Positions 8,674 through 16,517 are shown, counted from the stretch's first letter. The stretch is DNA of 64,000 nucleotides from HKCCE3408 sp038530555 (GCA_038530555.1 JBCBCN010000009.1:1-64000), one strand, 5' to 3'. The notes: a model not told the origin generated them from the letters alone. Numbers and translations: made by a program.

Positions 8674-9156
8674 TTAGCCCATCGCAGCGGCCAGCTGATC
8701 CGGGGGGCCGTTGATCACGGCCTCCGCGAGAGCCAGCGCTTCAAAGAGCACCATGCCGCGGGGCTCAAAATCGAAGAGCCGGCGCTTACGCTTTGGGGCG
8801 TAGCCCATCACTTCCGGGTGCTTCCCGGCGAGGTAGTTGGCTTCGTCATACTTGGTCTGGAATAGCCTTGGCCGCTCGATCGTCACATCGAGCACCGGGT
8901 TGTGGCTGGCCAGCTCGGTGATGGATTGGATCAGCGACTTGGTATTGCGGCCCTTGCGGCAGGCCGGGGTGATCTTCTCGGTCACCACCACATCCGGTTG
9001 CAGATCATTGATCAGGCTTTGCACGTAGCCCACGAAGTCCGAGCCGGACTTTACGGCTTTGATGGCGATCCCCCAATCCAGCAACTGCTGGCCTTGCAGC
9101 AAGACATAGCCGGCTTTGCCCGAGGCCACGGCGATGGCCAAGACTCTAGACGTCAT
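8674..9156 (-). CDS. RuvC/RNase H-fold-like protein
   Basis: 160 residues. The start VLAIAVASGKAGYVLLQGQQ follows the first two strands of RuvC-like resolvases, PDVVVTEKI matches the strand carrying the second acidic residue, and MVLFEALALAEAVI matches the last helix. The Asp normally found after the first strand is not visible (V-A-S instead), so activity may be altered or lost. Basic residues near the C-terminus (PKRKRR) could bind DNA. It overlaps the XRE regulator by 11 bp and is probably co-transcribed with it. A structural DNA role on the mobile element is inferred. Confidence 0.5.
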   Translation of the reverse strand: MTSRVLAIAVASGKAGYVLLQGQQLLDWGIAIKAVKSGSDFVGYVQSLINDLQPDVVVTEKITPACRKGRNTKSLIQSITELASHNPVLDVTIERPRLFQTKYDEANYLAGKHPEVMGYAPKRKRRLFDFEPRGMVLFEALALAEAVINGPPDQLAAAMG

Positions 9157-9496
9157 GGTTGGGGGGCTTAGCCAATCGCCGCTCTAGGCGCTCGAGCGAA
9201 GCGGGACGGTTAAAGGTATGGGCCGTGGCGCGTTCGAGATCCGGGACCGTGCGCAGCTGGCGTTTCAGCTGCTTCTGACGCTCGCTGATCAACTGGCCGA
9301 AGAAGGCCTCAAACGACCGGCCGTAGATCAGCGACAAATCGATGATCTGGTTCAGAGATGGTCGGGCTTTGCCGTGCTCCAAATCCGAAACGATAGATTG
9401 GTGGCTGGCTAAAAGGTGCGCCACATCACCTTGGGTATACCCAGCTTTGCGCCGGGCAAGGCGCAGATCCTGGGCAAATTGTGTGCTCATAGGCAT
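9146..9496 (-). CDS. XRE-family helix-turn-helix regulator
   Basis: 116 residues (114 if the second ATG at 9490 is used). A Cro/cI-type HTH covers about 8-62: DLRLARRKAGYTQGDVAHLL, then SHQSIVSDLEHGKARPSLNQ. The basic helical tail is likely for dimerisation. An imperfect palindrome at 9498-9526 abuts the start codon and is the obvious autoregulatory operator. No Shine-Dalgarno is visible before either ATG, so the transcript may be leaderless. It heads a two-gene unit with the RuvC-like protein. Confidence 0.85.
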   Translation of the reverse strand: MPMSTQFAQDLRLARRKAGYTQGDVAHLLASHQSIVSDLEHGKARPSLNQIIDLSLIYGRSFEAFFGQLISERQKQLKRQLRTVPDLERATAHTFNRPASLERLERRLAKPPNHDV

Positions 9497-9497
9497 A

Positions 9498-9526
9498 TGA
9501 TTAGGCTGGTAGAGGGTCAGTCTAAT
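9498..9526. promoter_or_regulatory. Palindromic operator candidate for XRE regulator
   Basis: GATTAGGCTG (9498-9507) and CAGTCTAATC (9517-9526) match as an inverted repeat at 9 of 10 positions with a 9-bp centre. It ends one base upstream of the regulator's first ATG, a position that would block its promoter. Confidence 0.55.
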
Positions 9527-9529
9527 CGC

Positions 9530-10247
9530 CCCCGTGCGACGGGGCTAGCAGGCGGGCCATAGCGCGCGCTGATGCGGCGTATGGCGGGTAGTGCCTGCAG
9601 CGTATGCAGTCCTCGTGCAGCGGGTGCGGGTAGACCGGAACCCTGAAGGTTCCGGCACCACACGAACACACGGCTGCACGATGTTCGTCTCTGCCATACG
9701 GGTAAAAGGTAGCCGCTTGGATAATATCGATCCAAACCGCCCTTGGAGTTGCGGAAGCAGGCTACCGAAGCCTCGGGGGCGAAGACGAATTTGCACCCCG
9801 CTTTCTTACAGCGAGCGGACATTTACCGACAGAAAACGCCGCCTGACTAGCAGGCGGCGTATCGGGTTGAGTGATAAGCTGTGCTTCGTGACTCCCGCGG
9901 GCCTACATACCTAAAGATCCAGGCTTTTTCGAACACAAAAAGATAAGATGATACGTGTGGGCGTAGGCAAAACGCAGGTTTCCTAATTGTGTAGGGCCGC
10001 ACGCACCGTTGGCAGCGGCGCCGCGGTGGCTACGCTCGTGGTCAACCGCCTTAGTGTCTATGAATTTGGCGCTAAGCACGAATCGATTCATCCGTGTCGC
10101 GCATCGCAGAACATAATAAGCTATCAGATTAGTACCTGCAAAAATCACTTCACTTATAAATGAGTTCGTGCAAAAGTCCTAACGTGATTACTGTCGAGCA
10201 CTGCCCACCTCCAATCGCCCTTCATAGTTGTCTGCGGTTACTCCGTT
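9530..10247. other. Long non-coding region with two perfect hairpins
   Basis: I see no convincing gene in these 700 bases. It holds a perfect 8-bp hairpin (CCGGAACC/GGTTCCGG at 9635-9655, 5-nt loop) and a perfect 9-bp hairpin (CGCCGCCTG/CAGGCGGCG at 9837-9859, 5-nt loop). From about 9900 the composition turns AT-rich, marking the left edge of the RTX-operon DNA. Minus-strand frames of 83-101 codons exist but have no start signal or recognisable fold. The promoter of the RTX operon probably lies at about 10100-10240. Confidence 0.4.
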
Positions 10248-10811
10248 TTGATTAGAAAAACTGCTTTAGTTCTCGTTACCTTTGCTGGCCTCTTCGCCCC
10301 TTTCGCATTGAGGGGAGACGACCAGGCTGCTTCCAGATTAAATTGGTTGCTAAATCCGCAGGAGTACATTTCGGATAATCAAACACTTAAATCGGCTTTA
10401 GAAAAGTGTGTTGCCGAACGCGGTTTCGTAGAATTCGTCCGCATAATACCTGCTTCTGGTTCGAATTTTATTCAGATTAACATCACAAACGTATCTAATA
10501 TAACGATTGCAGGACTGCTAGTTCAGCCGGTCGATGATCGGCTAGCGGCTTTAGACTTAGATGGACGAGTATTGATAGAGTTCGACGACATACCCCCAAA
10601 TGGTTCCGCGATATACTCGGAAGAGGTTGACGGTTTACTGGAAGAGTTTCCGGAGGAGACTTTGATCGATCTGATAGCGTGGGATGTTGTCAATTCACAA
10701 GGAGAGCAAATGGTGCGGCATATCTTTTGGTCGCAGTGGCCAACAATAAGCTCGGATGAAGAGTTGGCATATGCTCAGCAAGAATTCTGCGGTTTAGGTT
10801 ATGAAAATTAA
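10248..10811 (+). CDS. Exported protein of unknown function upstream of split-Hint gene
   Basis: 187 residues from a TTG start. The signal peptide is IRKTALVLVTFAGLFAPFAL. The mature part is acidic and beta-rich with two Cys (in 'LEKCVAERG' and near the C-terminus in 'EFCGLGYEN') that could pair. I do not recognise a family. It lies 15 bp before the split-Hint gene on the same strand and shares its AT-rich codon use, so it is probably the first gene of the RTX operon. It could be an accessory or immunity factor in the periplasm (inference). Confidence 0.6.
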   Translation: MIRKTALVLVTFAGLFAPFALRGDDQAASRLNWLLNPQEYISDNQTLKSALEKCVAERGFVEFVRIIPASGSNFIQINITNVSNITIAGLLVQPVDDRLAALDLDGRVLIEFDDIPPNGSAIYSEEVDGLLEEFPEETLIDLIAWDVVNSQGEQMVRHIFWSQWPTISSDEELAYAQQEFCGLGYEN

Positions 10812-10826
10812 ACGGGGACTTTACCA

Positions 10827-12431
10827 ATGTCTTTTACCTTAAGCGACCTTCTTGGGGTCGAAAATCCTACAGATGATATCGTCAACTCGAATGGAACATT
10901 CAATCTGGGGGCGGCTGAAGACTGGATACGAGAAAATATAGATGCCGTCGACGAGCTTTTCGGTAGTGGAGGGGCAGCATTACACGTGGGCCAGTCACGA
11001 TCGGGAGTGGTGGGCATATTCAACAATATCGGTCTCGAAGGGGGTGGCGAAATCACGGTCGGCGTGGGAGGAGGTATAAGTAGAGGTTTATTTGGACAGC
11101 CGAGCTTGGAGTTGGGGGTTACAGCCTCAGCCGCAATTATAGCTGGCGTAGATTACTCACGCGGGAGTTTTGATCTTGAAATCGAGAATGATCGGCTCCT
11201 CGAGACTGGTGTTATATTCGGGCGCGTTGACGATCTTCAGGGAGGTGCCGCCGGTATCGAATTTACAATGACCGTCAATGGTATAAAGGGTGGCTTTGGA
11301 GCGGTCGTACCTATCGATGAAGTTGGGGACGTAATTGCGAACATTGACCAGCGGCTATCCGGCTCCAATTTTAGCACGAGTGGAAGCGGCCGGCAGGCTA
11401 TCGCTGACACACTCGCTGACATTTTCCCTCCTGGCAGCATGTTGATTGGCTTAGGCGGCCAATCAATATCGACAAACATAGGGGGCGGAGCAACTCTCAT
11501 GTTTGAGTTGATAGGGACCGGTGTTGCTAGCAATCAGGATGAAGCGGTTCAAGCGCTCAGAGAATTTATCTTGAACGAGGTTTTTGTTTTGCGCCAAGAG
11601 TGTTTTCTATCAAACACAATGATACCTACTTTGTCTCTTGCCGAGAAGAACTATTTGGCAAGAAAACCAAGTGGCAGCGTTACTGAATTTCTATCAGCGC
11701 TTAAGCGAAAGCCGATAAGTGAAATCAAAACTGGTGATTATGTATTATCCTACGATAAAAATGGGTGTCTGCAAGCGGGAAAGGTCAGCCGAACATTTGA
11801 AAACACGGTCAATCATATCCTGGATTTTTGGGGATTTGGTGTCACCCCTGGACATGCCTTTTTTTGTTCTGACGGCGAATTAAAAGGTTTGCATGTACCA
11901 ATACTGGACATACTTCGAACAGACGGCGCGGTCGTTGATGAGCAGGGTAGCCTCATCAGAGCAGCCACGGGATGTAAAGTGGGATCTGAAGGCGACAATT
12001 TCGTAAAAGTTATCTGCGGCGATAGACTTCCAAACGGTAGATTTAAAGTAAACGAATGCGGTCAAATACGCTCAGGTACAAGGATTATCTTGGGCGACGG
12101 GCGCGATTTGTCGGTACTTGATTTAGTTGCTAGCAATCAAGGTGAGATTACTGAAAGCGGTCTCGTAAAGGGCGTGGAAGGAGTAGAGATGCCCCTCCTT
12201 TGGCATTTCTCGCAGAATTTGCCTCTGCCGGAAGACTACATTCTTAAGAGATCTAAGCTGACTGTTGAAGAAGTGTATCGGGCCGGCGAATGGGAGCAGA
12301 TTAAAACGCGGTTGTCCGCACCGCCCGATCGCCAAGTAGGATCCCGAGATAAGCTAAGACCGAATGTCCCGCCAGCCTTTGAGGCTCATCCGGATGCTCC
12401 AATGGTTTCGGCAAACTTCAAAGCTCATTGA
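10827..12431 (+). CDS. Split-Hint precursor, N-terminal part (N-extein plus Hint-N)
   Basis: 534 residues. Residues 1-258 form a Gly-rich, probably beta-structured domain that I do not recognise. Cys259 (codon at 11601) starts a Hint-N region: CFLSNTMIP, then KPISEIKTGDYVLSYDKNG, then the block-B motif TPGH (340-343). A long Roseobacter-type Hint insert follows (DILRTDGAVV, SLIRAATGCKV, GTRIILGDGRD). The gene stops before the Hint C-terminal strand and His-Asn, which are encoded two genes downstream. The Hint family catalyses N-S acyl shift at Cys1, leading to splicing or cleavage. It is followed 11 bp later by a GNAT gene in the same operon. Confidence 0.85.
   Translation: MSFTLSDLLGVENPTDDIVNSNGTFNLGAAEDWIRENIDAVDELFGSGGAALHVGQSRSGVVGIFNNIGLEGGGEITVGVGGGISRGLFGQPSLELGVTASAAIIAGVDYSRGSFDLEIENDRLLETGVIFGRVDDLQGGAAGIEFTMTVNGIKGGFGAVVPIDEVGDVIANIDQRLSGSNFSTSGSGRQAIADTLADIFPPGSMLIGLGGQSISTNIGGGATLMFELIGTGVASNQDEAVQALREFILNEVFVLRQECFLSNTMIPTLSLAEKNYLARKPSGSVTEFLSALKRKPISEIKTGDYVLSYDKNGCLQAGKVSRTFENTVNHILDFWGFGVTPGHAFFCSDGELKGLHVPILDILRTDGAVVDEQGSLIRAATGCKVGSEGDNFVKVICGDRLPNGRFKVNECGQIRSGTRIILGDGRDLSVLDLVASNQGEITESGLVKGVEGVEMPLLWHFSQNLPLPEDYILKRSKLTVEEVYRAGEWEQIKTRLSAPPDRQVGSRDKLRPNVPPAFEAHPDAPMVSANFKAH
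11601..12431 (+). other. Hint-N half of split Hint/intein-like domain
   Basis: Codes for the first 276 residues of the Hint domain, from Cys1 (TGT at 11601) through TPGH (about 11844-11855) to the end of the ORF. It contains the nucleophile and the block-B Thr/His needed for the first acyl shift, but not the C-terminal His-Asn. The missing half is at 12951-13241. Confidence 0.82.
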
Positions 12432-12442
12432 GAGGGAGACGA

Positions 12443-12970
12443 ATGTTATACGCCGCCGAAATGAATCCGGATATACGACAGATAGCAAAACGGCGACTTT
12501 CTTTTTGTATCTTAGAATCTTTGGACAAGGTCGACCAAATTACTTTTCTTGCTCAACAAGCCCACTTCGAAAGCCGTTTTTCTTACATAACGTTCGCACC
12601 GCATAAAGTTCGACGAATTGCTGAGCAGGCGTTGGATGACCCGAAGCGGCGTGCCGTAATGCTGTGTCATGATGCTGAAAAACCGGTTGGCTTCGTTTAT
12701 TGCTCGATTGGCGAGTACCACATCGGCACTGGGTCACTTATTACTACCATTCATAATATCAATGTACTTTCGGATTTCCGTGAAACGTTGAACGGTGGGC
12801 GTGCTTCCCTTGGTCTACTAAAAGGCGTAGACCGATGGTCCCGGGCGAGAGGCTCATCAGAGATACTGTTTCATGTTACATCTGGCGTAGATCTCGCGCG
12901 AACCCACAAATTTATTAAACGTCTGGGATACAGCTTTATCGGTGGCAGCTATGCAAAACAACTCGATTGA
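12443..12970 (+). CDS. GNAT-family acyltransferase lying between the Hint halves
   Basis: 175 residues from ATG 12443, preceded by AGAGGGAGA; a TTG at 12428 overlapping the previous stop is an alternative. GNAT features are the strand/turn PVGFVYCSIGEYHIG, a helix with RASLGLLKGVDRWSRARG in the acyl-CoA region, and the family's C-terminal signature FIKRLGYSFIGGSYAKQL. Its 3' end overlaps the next gene by 20 bp. In true inteins a homing endonuclease occupies this point between Hint-N and Hint-C; here the insert is an acyltransferase in its own frame. It may modify the RTX product or the Hint protein. It is not HlyC-like: the HlyC homologue is separate, downstream. Confidence 0.75.
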   Translation: MLYAAEMNPDIRQIAKRRLSFCILESLDKVDQITFLAQQAHFESRFSYITFAPHKVRRIAEQALDDPKRRAVMLCHDAEKPVGFVYCSIGEYHIGTGSLITTIHNINVLSDFRETLNGGRASLGLLKGVDRWSRARGSSEILFHVTSGVDLARTHKFIKRLGYSFIGGSYAKQLD

Positions 12971-13241
12971 ACAAAATGCTTCAAAAGCAGAAGGAAGTTT
13001 CCCACATCAGCTAGGAAAATTCACACCTGGCCAAATTGTCGAAGCATTCGTAGCGGACACCGGAAGCGAGATTTCAACTATAGCAACCAGGCCAAACCTG
13101 GCGCCAGTCGTTAACGACACAGGCTTTACCAGCGCGGCTAGCCTTAGGTCTTCTGGTCCGCCCACTGATGGCTGGAAGACATATAATTTCGAAGTTGAAA
13201 AATATCACACCTACATCGCCGGCGGCATGCGCGTCCACAAC
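12951..13241 (+). other. Hint-C half of split Hint/intein-like domain
   Basis: The first 97 residues of the RTX gene. The block-F-like segment YNFEVEKYHTYIAGG and the terminal VHN match Hint C-ends. The residue after Asn is Thr, an allowed +1 nucleophile for intein ligation, rather than the non-nucleophilic residue found in many cleavage-only Hint proteins. Confidence 0.82.
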
Positions 13242-15608
13242 ACATCCACGACTTATACCCTGGATGAAAACGGTAGAATTGAGAACTTAGTTGGGCCGAA
13301 TGGTGAAGACATTGCTGTCCAAGGTGAGTGGACCCCCAGTCAAGCATATCACTACGGCCGAGTTGTCAATGTGGATAATGCCGACGGAACATATACGCCA
13401 ACATTGACGTCAGGCGGGTTTTTTGAGGGCCTATCTGCTTTCGGTCGAAGCTTCGCTGACCTTATTGGCTTGGATGGGCGCTTCGGCTTACAGGGTACCT
13501 TCGCAAATCCAAATGAAGGTATTGACGGGCCTCTGCACGAGATTGGGCAACCGGAGCCCTACCGGGTCGATTGGTCAGGTGATCAAGATAACAACGGGCA
13601 AGGCGATGGCATCCCGGATTGGCGCGATGAAGACTATTCAAACATCGGTCACTGGGGCGGTGATCGAGACAACGATGGTGTTCCAAATTGGAGAGATCGC
13701 AACGACGGCGTTGGCTGGCGAGATCGTAATGAAGGTGGGGCTGACGAAAATACAGACGGTAACGGAAAGCCTATTATTCTCGATATGGATGGAGATGGGG
13801 TCGAAATAGACGTCCAGCAAACTGTTTTATTTGATATGGACTCTGACGGCTTTCTTGAACGTACGGCTTGGGTTAGTTCAGATGATGCTTTCCTTGTCAT
13901 TGACCTGAACACTGATGGATCACGCGGAGCCGGCGACGGTAAAATTGACAAGACTCATGAGCTAGCCTTCACAGAGTGGCTTCCCACCGGCGGCGTAACG
14001 GATCTTCAAGCCTTGGCGCTATTTGATTTGATGGCAGAGATGGGGGGCAACGGTGATGGCGTGATCACTGCTGCCGACACCGTTTGGACGGAGTTACGCG
14101 TTTGGCAGGATGTCAACTCCAACGGGATATCTGAAGCCGGCGAACTGGCTACGCTTGACTCGCTTGGATTTAGTGAGATCAATCTCGCCTACGATGACGG
14201 AACGGCATACGACGACAACGGCAATGACGTCAAAGTGTTCGGGAGCGCATTGTTGGGCAGTGCTTCTTTCATTCGGAACGGCCAAATTGTGGAAGGCGGC
14301 GTTGGTGATGTCTCGCTATCTTACAACCAATTCGGCGCTACTGTTGCAGATCTCGGCACGCAACAACGGTTGGAGTATGAAGACGGCCGTATCGAAACAG
14401 TCGAAATACTGGCGGGCCGCAACTCAGCAGATTTCGACGTTGTTGACGCTTCAACAGCAATCGTTACCGGAGACAATAGGAACAATCATGTCAACGGAGC
14501 CGCTGGATCACGAGGCCTCGTCATATCTGGTGAGGACGGTAACGATACCCTGTGGGGCGGTGACTTCGACGACACCTTGCTCGGTGGCAGCGGTGACGAC
14601 GAGCTAAAGGGCGGTCTTGGGGACGACATTCTTGTCGGCGGCGGCGGAGCAGATTTGTTACGCGGCGGCTTGGGTGATGATACCTATGTCTACTCGCTCG
14701 GCGACGGGCATGTTGTGATCGATGAAAGTTATTTCATCATAAAAGATTTCCAGCAGAATCTTCTCGGTACTTCGGATAATTCCGACGAATTCAGTATGTA
14801 TCATACCCCGGCGCAAGGTAAGGGTTCGGGCGGTACGAATTGGGTTCGAGACGGCCATACTGGAGAGATCATTAGACTTGAAAATGGCGGAATCGACACG
14901 CTGAGCTTCGACCAAAGCATTGGTATAGCCGATCTGGTGCTGGACGGAGAGATTGCTTTTTCTGCCGGTGAGCTCGATTTGGACATGTTGATTTCGTTCA
15001 TTGATCAAGATGAAGACTTGGTTGCTGGGGCTTCGATTGAAGTGAAGAATTGGCACGGCGGCGGTTTTGCGCAGATCGACGTCCTCGCTTTTACCGGAGG
15101 GACTATCGAATTGCCCGGTACCGATGCACTGAGAGGGGCAACGGCTCACGATGGAAGTTTCCAGATGAGTGACCTGCTTGTGGGTGGAATCAGCCATATA
15201 GGCGCAGGCGTTTCAGGAACGCAGATCTCGGACTCAGTTACTGTAAATAGCGCAGGTGCAATGGGCACCTTTGGCGGCTTCTGGATAACGTCGTTTGGCG
15301 GAAATGATGTCTTGATTGCGAGCGCGCAGGCCGACGTGATTAACGGTGGCTCTGGGGACGACACAATGACGGGCGGCGCCAGTGACGATTGCTTTATCTT
15401 CAACGAAGACGACGGCCATGACGTGATCACTGATTTCGAGGTCGGAGCCGACAAGTTGGTTTTTGATCTCCCGGGCTCGGGCATTCCAGACTTGGATGTT
15501 CAACAAGTCGGTGCAAATACCATCGTAACCTATGACTTTGACGACACAATTACGTTGCAAAATGTCAATGCGTTGAGCTTGTCGAGTTCAGATTTCGACT
15601 TTGTCTAA
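12951..15608 (+). CDS. Hint-C plus RTX calcium-binding exoprotein (split-Hint partner)
   Basis: 885 residues from ATG 12951 (GTG 12942 possible). The N-terminus supplies the missing Hint-C blocks: YNFEVEKYHTYIAGGMRVHN followed by Thr-Ser-Thr. His-Asn is at 13236-13241 and the +1 residue is Thr. Next comes a Asp/Asn-rich calcium-binding region like the FrpC-type exoprotein module (KPIILDMDGDGVE, FDMDSDGFLERTAWVSSDD, VWQDVNSNGISEAGEL). RTX nonapeptides follow (GGSGDDELKGGLGDDILVGG, about residues 525-580), then a second short RTX block near the end. The C-terminus SSSDFDFV is typical of type I secretion substrates. No signal peptide. The start overlaps the GNAT stop, so all three genes are coupled. 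Confidence 0.88.
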   Translation: MQNNSIEQNASKAEGSFPHQLGKFTPGQIVEAFVADTGSEISTIATRPNLAPVVNDTGFTSAASLRSSGPPTDGWKTYNFEVEKYHTYIAGGMRVHNTSTTYTLDENGRIENLVGPNGEDIAVQGEWTPSQAYHYGRVVNVDNADGTYTPTLTSGGFFEGLSAFGRSFADLIGLDGRFGLQGTFANPNEGIDGPLHEIGQPEPYRVDWSGDQDNNGQGDGIPDWRDEDYSNIGHWGGDRDNDGVPNWRDRNDGVGWRDRNEGGADENTDGNGKPIILDMDGDGVEIDVQQTVLFDMDSDGFLERTAWVSSDDAFLVIDLNTDGSRGAGDGKIDKTHELAFTEWLPTGGVTDLQALALFDLMAEMGGNGDGVITAADTVWTELRVWQDVNSNGISEAGELATLDSLGFSEINLAYDDGTAYDDNGNDVKVFGSALLGSASFIRNGQIVEGGVGDVSLSYNQFGATVADLGTQQRLEYEDGRIETVEILAGRNSADFDVVDASTAIVTGDNRNNHVNGAAGSRGLVISGEDGNDTLWGGDFDDTLLGGSGDDELKGGLGDDILVGGGGADLLRGGLGDDTYVYSLGDGHVVIDESYFIIKDFQQNLLGTSDNSDEFSMYHTPAQGKGSGGTNWVRDGHTGEIIRLENGGIDTLSFDQSIGIADLVLDGEIAFSAGELDLDMLISFIDQDEDLVAGASIEVKNWHGGGFAQIDVLAFTGGTIELPGTDALRGATAHDGSFQMSDLLVGGISHIGAGVSGTQISDSVTVNSAGAMGTFGGFWITSFGGNDVLIASAQADVINGGSGDDTMTGGASDDCFIFNEDDGHDVITDFEVGADKLVFDLPGSGIPDLDVQQVGANTIVTYDFDDTITLQNVNALSLSSSDFDFV
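14527..14691 (+). repeat. RTX nonapeptide repeats (GGxGxDxLx)
   Basis: About six consecutive Gly/Asp-rich nonapeptides encoding calcium-binding parallel beta-roll turns, for example GGSGDDELK, GGLGDDILV and GGLGDDTYV. A second short array lies near 15298-15420 (GGSGDDTMTGGASDD). Folding outside the cell on calcium binding is the known role of these repeats. Confidence 0.9.
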
Positions 15609-16113
15609 GCGCGACGAACACCCAAAATTCTTCGAACCTTTGCCTGATGATGGCACCGGTTCTGCGGTCTTTGGTCAGATGGTGTGGCTCTATTCGATGT
15701 CCTCACTACACAGAAATTGGGCGATGAGCAGCCTGCACAGATGGGTGCTGCCTCCGTTGAGACATAAGCAGTACCGGTTGTATCATCGCGGAATGCAGCC
15801 GGTGGGCCTAGTTACCTGGGCGCATATGAGCGATGATGTTGAGCTAGCCTATGTGCGCAATACTCAAAGCCTAACACCCAACGATTGGGTTTCAGGAAAG
15901 CGATCTTGGATCATTGATTTTATTGCTCCATTTGGGGATGCGTTGAAAATCGGGCATGACCTTCGTACCAATGTATTTCCAAATGATGTGGGTCGAATCC
16001 TTCAAGCTCGGCCTGGGTCAGATACCATGACCATCGCCTACATTCATGGCGCTAACGCAAGGGAAAAAGCTAGAGATCCAAAGTTCAATCCTCCGGTGCT
16101 AAGTCAAGTGTAA
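15601..16113 (+). CDS. HlyC-family toxin-activating lysine acyltransferase
   Basis: 170 residues. HlyC-type enzymes transfer a fatty acyl group from acyl-ACP to internal lysines of RTX protoxins in the cytoplasm before secretion. The catalytic motif MSSLHRNWAMSSLHRW carries His37 and WIIDFIAPFGD carries Asp106. Their 69-residue spacing equals that of His23/Asp92 in E. coli HlyC. The strand QPVGLVTWAHMSDDVELAY also matches. The TTG start overlaps the RTX stop; a later TTG or ATG start would still keep the His. The substrate is presumably the upstream RTX protein and the donor the ACP encoded 9 bp downstream. Confidence 0.92.
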   Translation: MSKRDEHPKFFEPLPDDGTGSAVFGQMVWLYSMSSLHRNWAMSSLHRWVLPPLRHKQYRLYHRGMQPVGLVTWAHMSDDVELAYVRNTQSLTPNDWVSGKRSWIIDFIAPFGDALKIGHDLRTNVFPNDVGRILQARPGSDTMTIAYIHGANAREKARDPKFNPPVLSQV

Positions 16114-16122
16114 TTGTAGTAG

Positions 16123-16359
16123 ATGTCATTGGTGCGCAAAGAAGTTCTAGACTTGTTGGAGGGTGTGTCATCTCTTTCTAGAGGAGAAATGCACGATGAT
16201 ATGTTATTCGACGAACTCGGGATCACCTCGCTCGACGTATTTCAAGTGATATTCGAATTTGAAACTCGATATGATATCGATATCGAAACCGGTGACTATT
16301 CCAAGGTCAAGACTTTGGGTGAAGTTGTTGGATACATTGAGAAGTCTATTGATAAATAG
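16123..16359 (+). CDS. Dedicated acyl carrier protein
   Basis: 78-residue acidic four-helix carrier protein. The phosphopantetheine site is DELGITSLDVFQ with Ser36. The following helix VIFEFETRYDIDIE and the final helix TLGEVVGYIEKSI fit the ACP fold. It is 9 bp after the HlyC-family gene, so it likely delivers the acyl donor specifically for RTX acylation instead of relying on the housekeeping ACP. No phosphopantetheinyl transferase is nearby, so the host enzyme must load it. It is the last gene of the operon. Confidence 0.88.
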   Translation: MSLVRKEVLDLLEGVSSLSRGEMHDDMLFDELGITSLDVFQVIFEFETRYDIDIETGDYSKVKTLGEVVGYIEKSIDK

Positions 16360-16517
16360 TGGATTGCTTTTAAAAATAGCGACCCAAGAAAACGCGCTCG
16401 AAGATCTCCGTAATAGTTACAGACCTTTCGATCTCGGCCATTTATTATCAGAAACAAGGCTCAACCACCTTATTCCCTTAAAAGCCGATTTATAGAGCGT
16501 TCGAGCTTATTTTTTTG

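Noticed and set aside
9517..9822. Minus-strand 101-codon frame (MSARCKKAGCKFVF...)
   Set aside because: The start looks protein-like with a Cys pair, but no ribosome site, no recognisable fold, and it runs through a perfect hairpin. Not called as a gene.
10827..15608. A simple frameshift in one RTX gene
   Set aside because: The gap between Hint halves contains a complete GNAT gene with its own start signal, not a shifted continuation.
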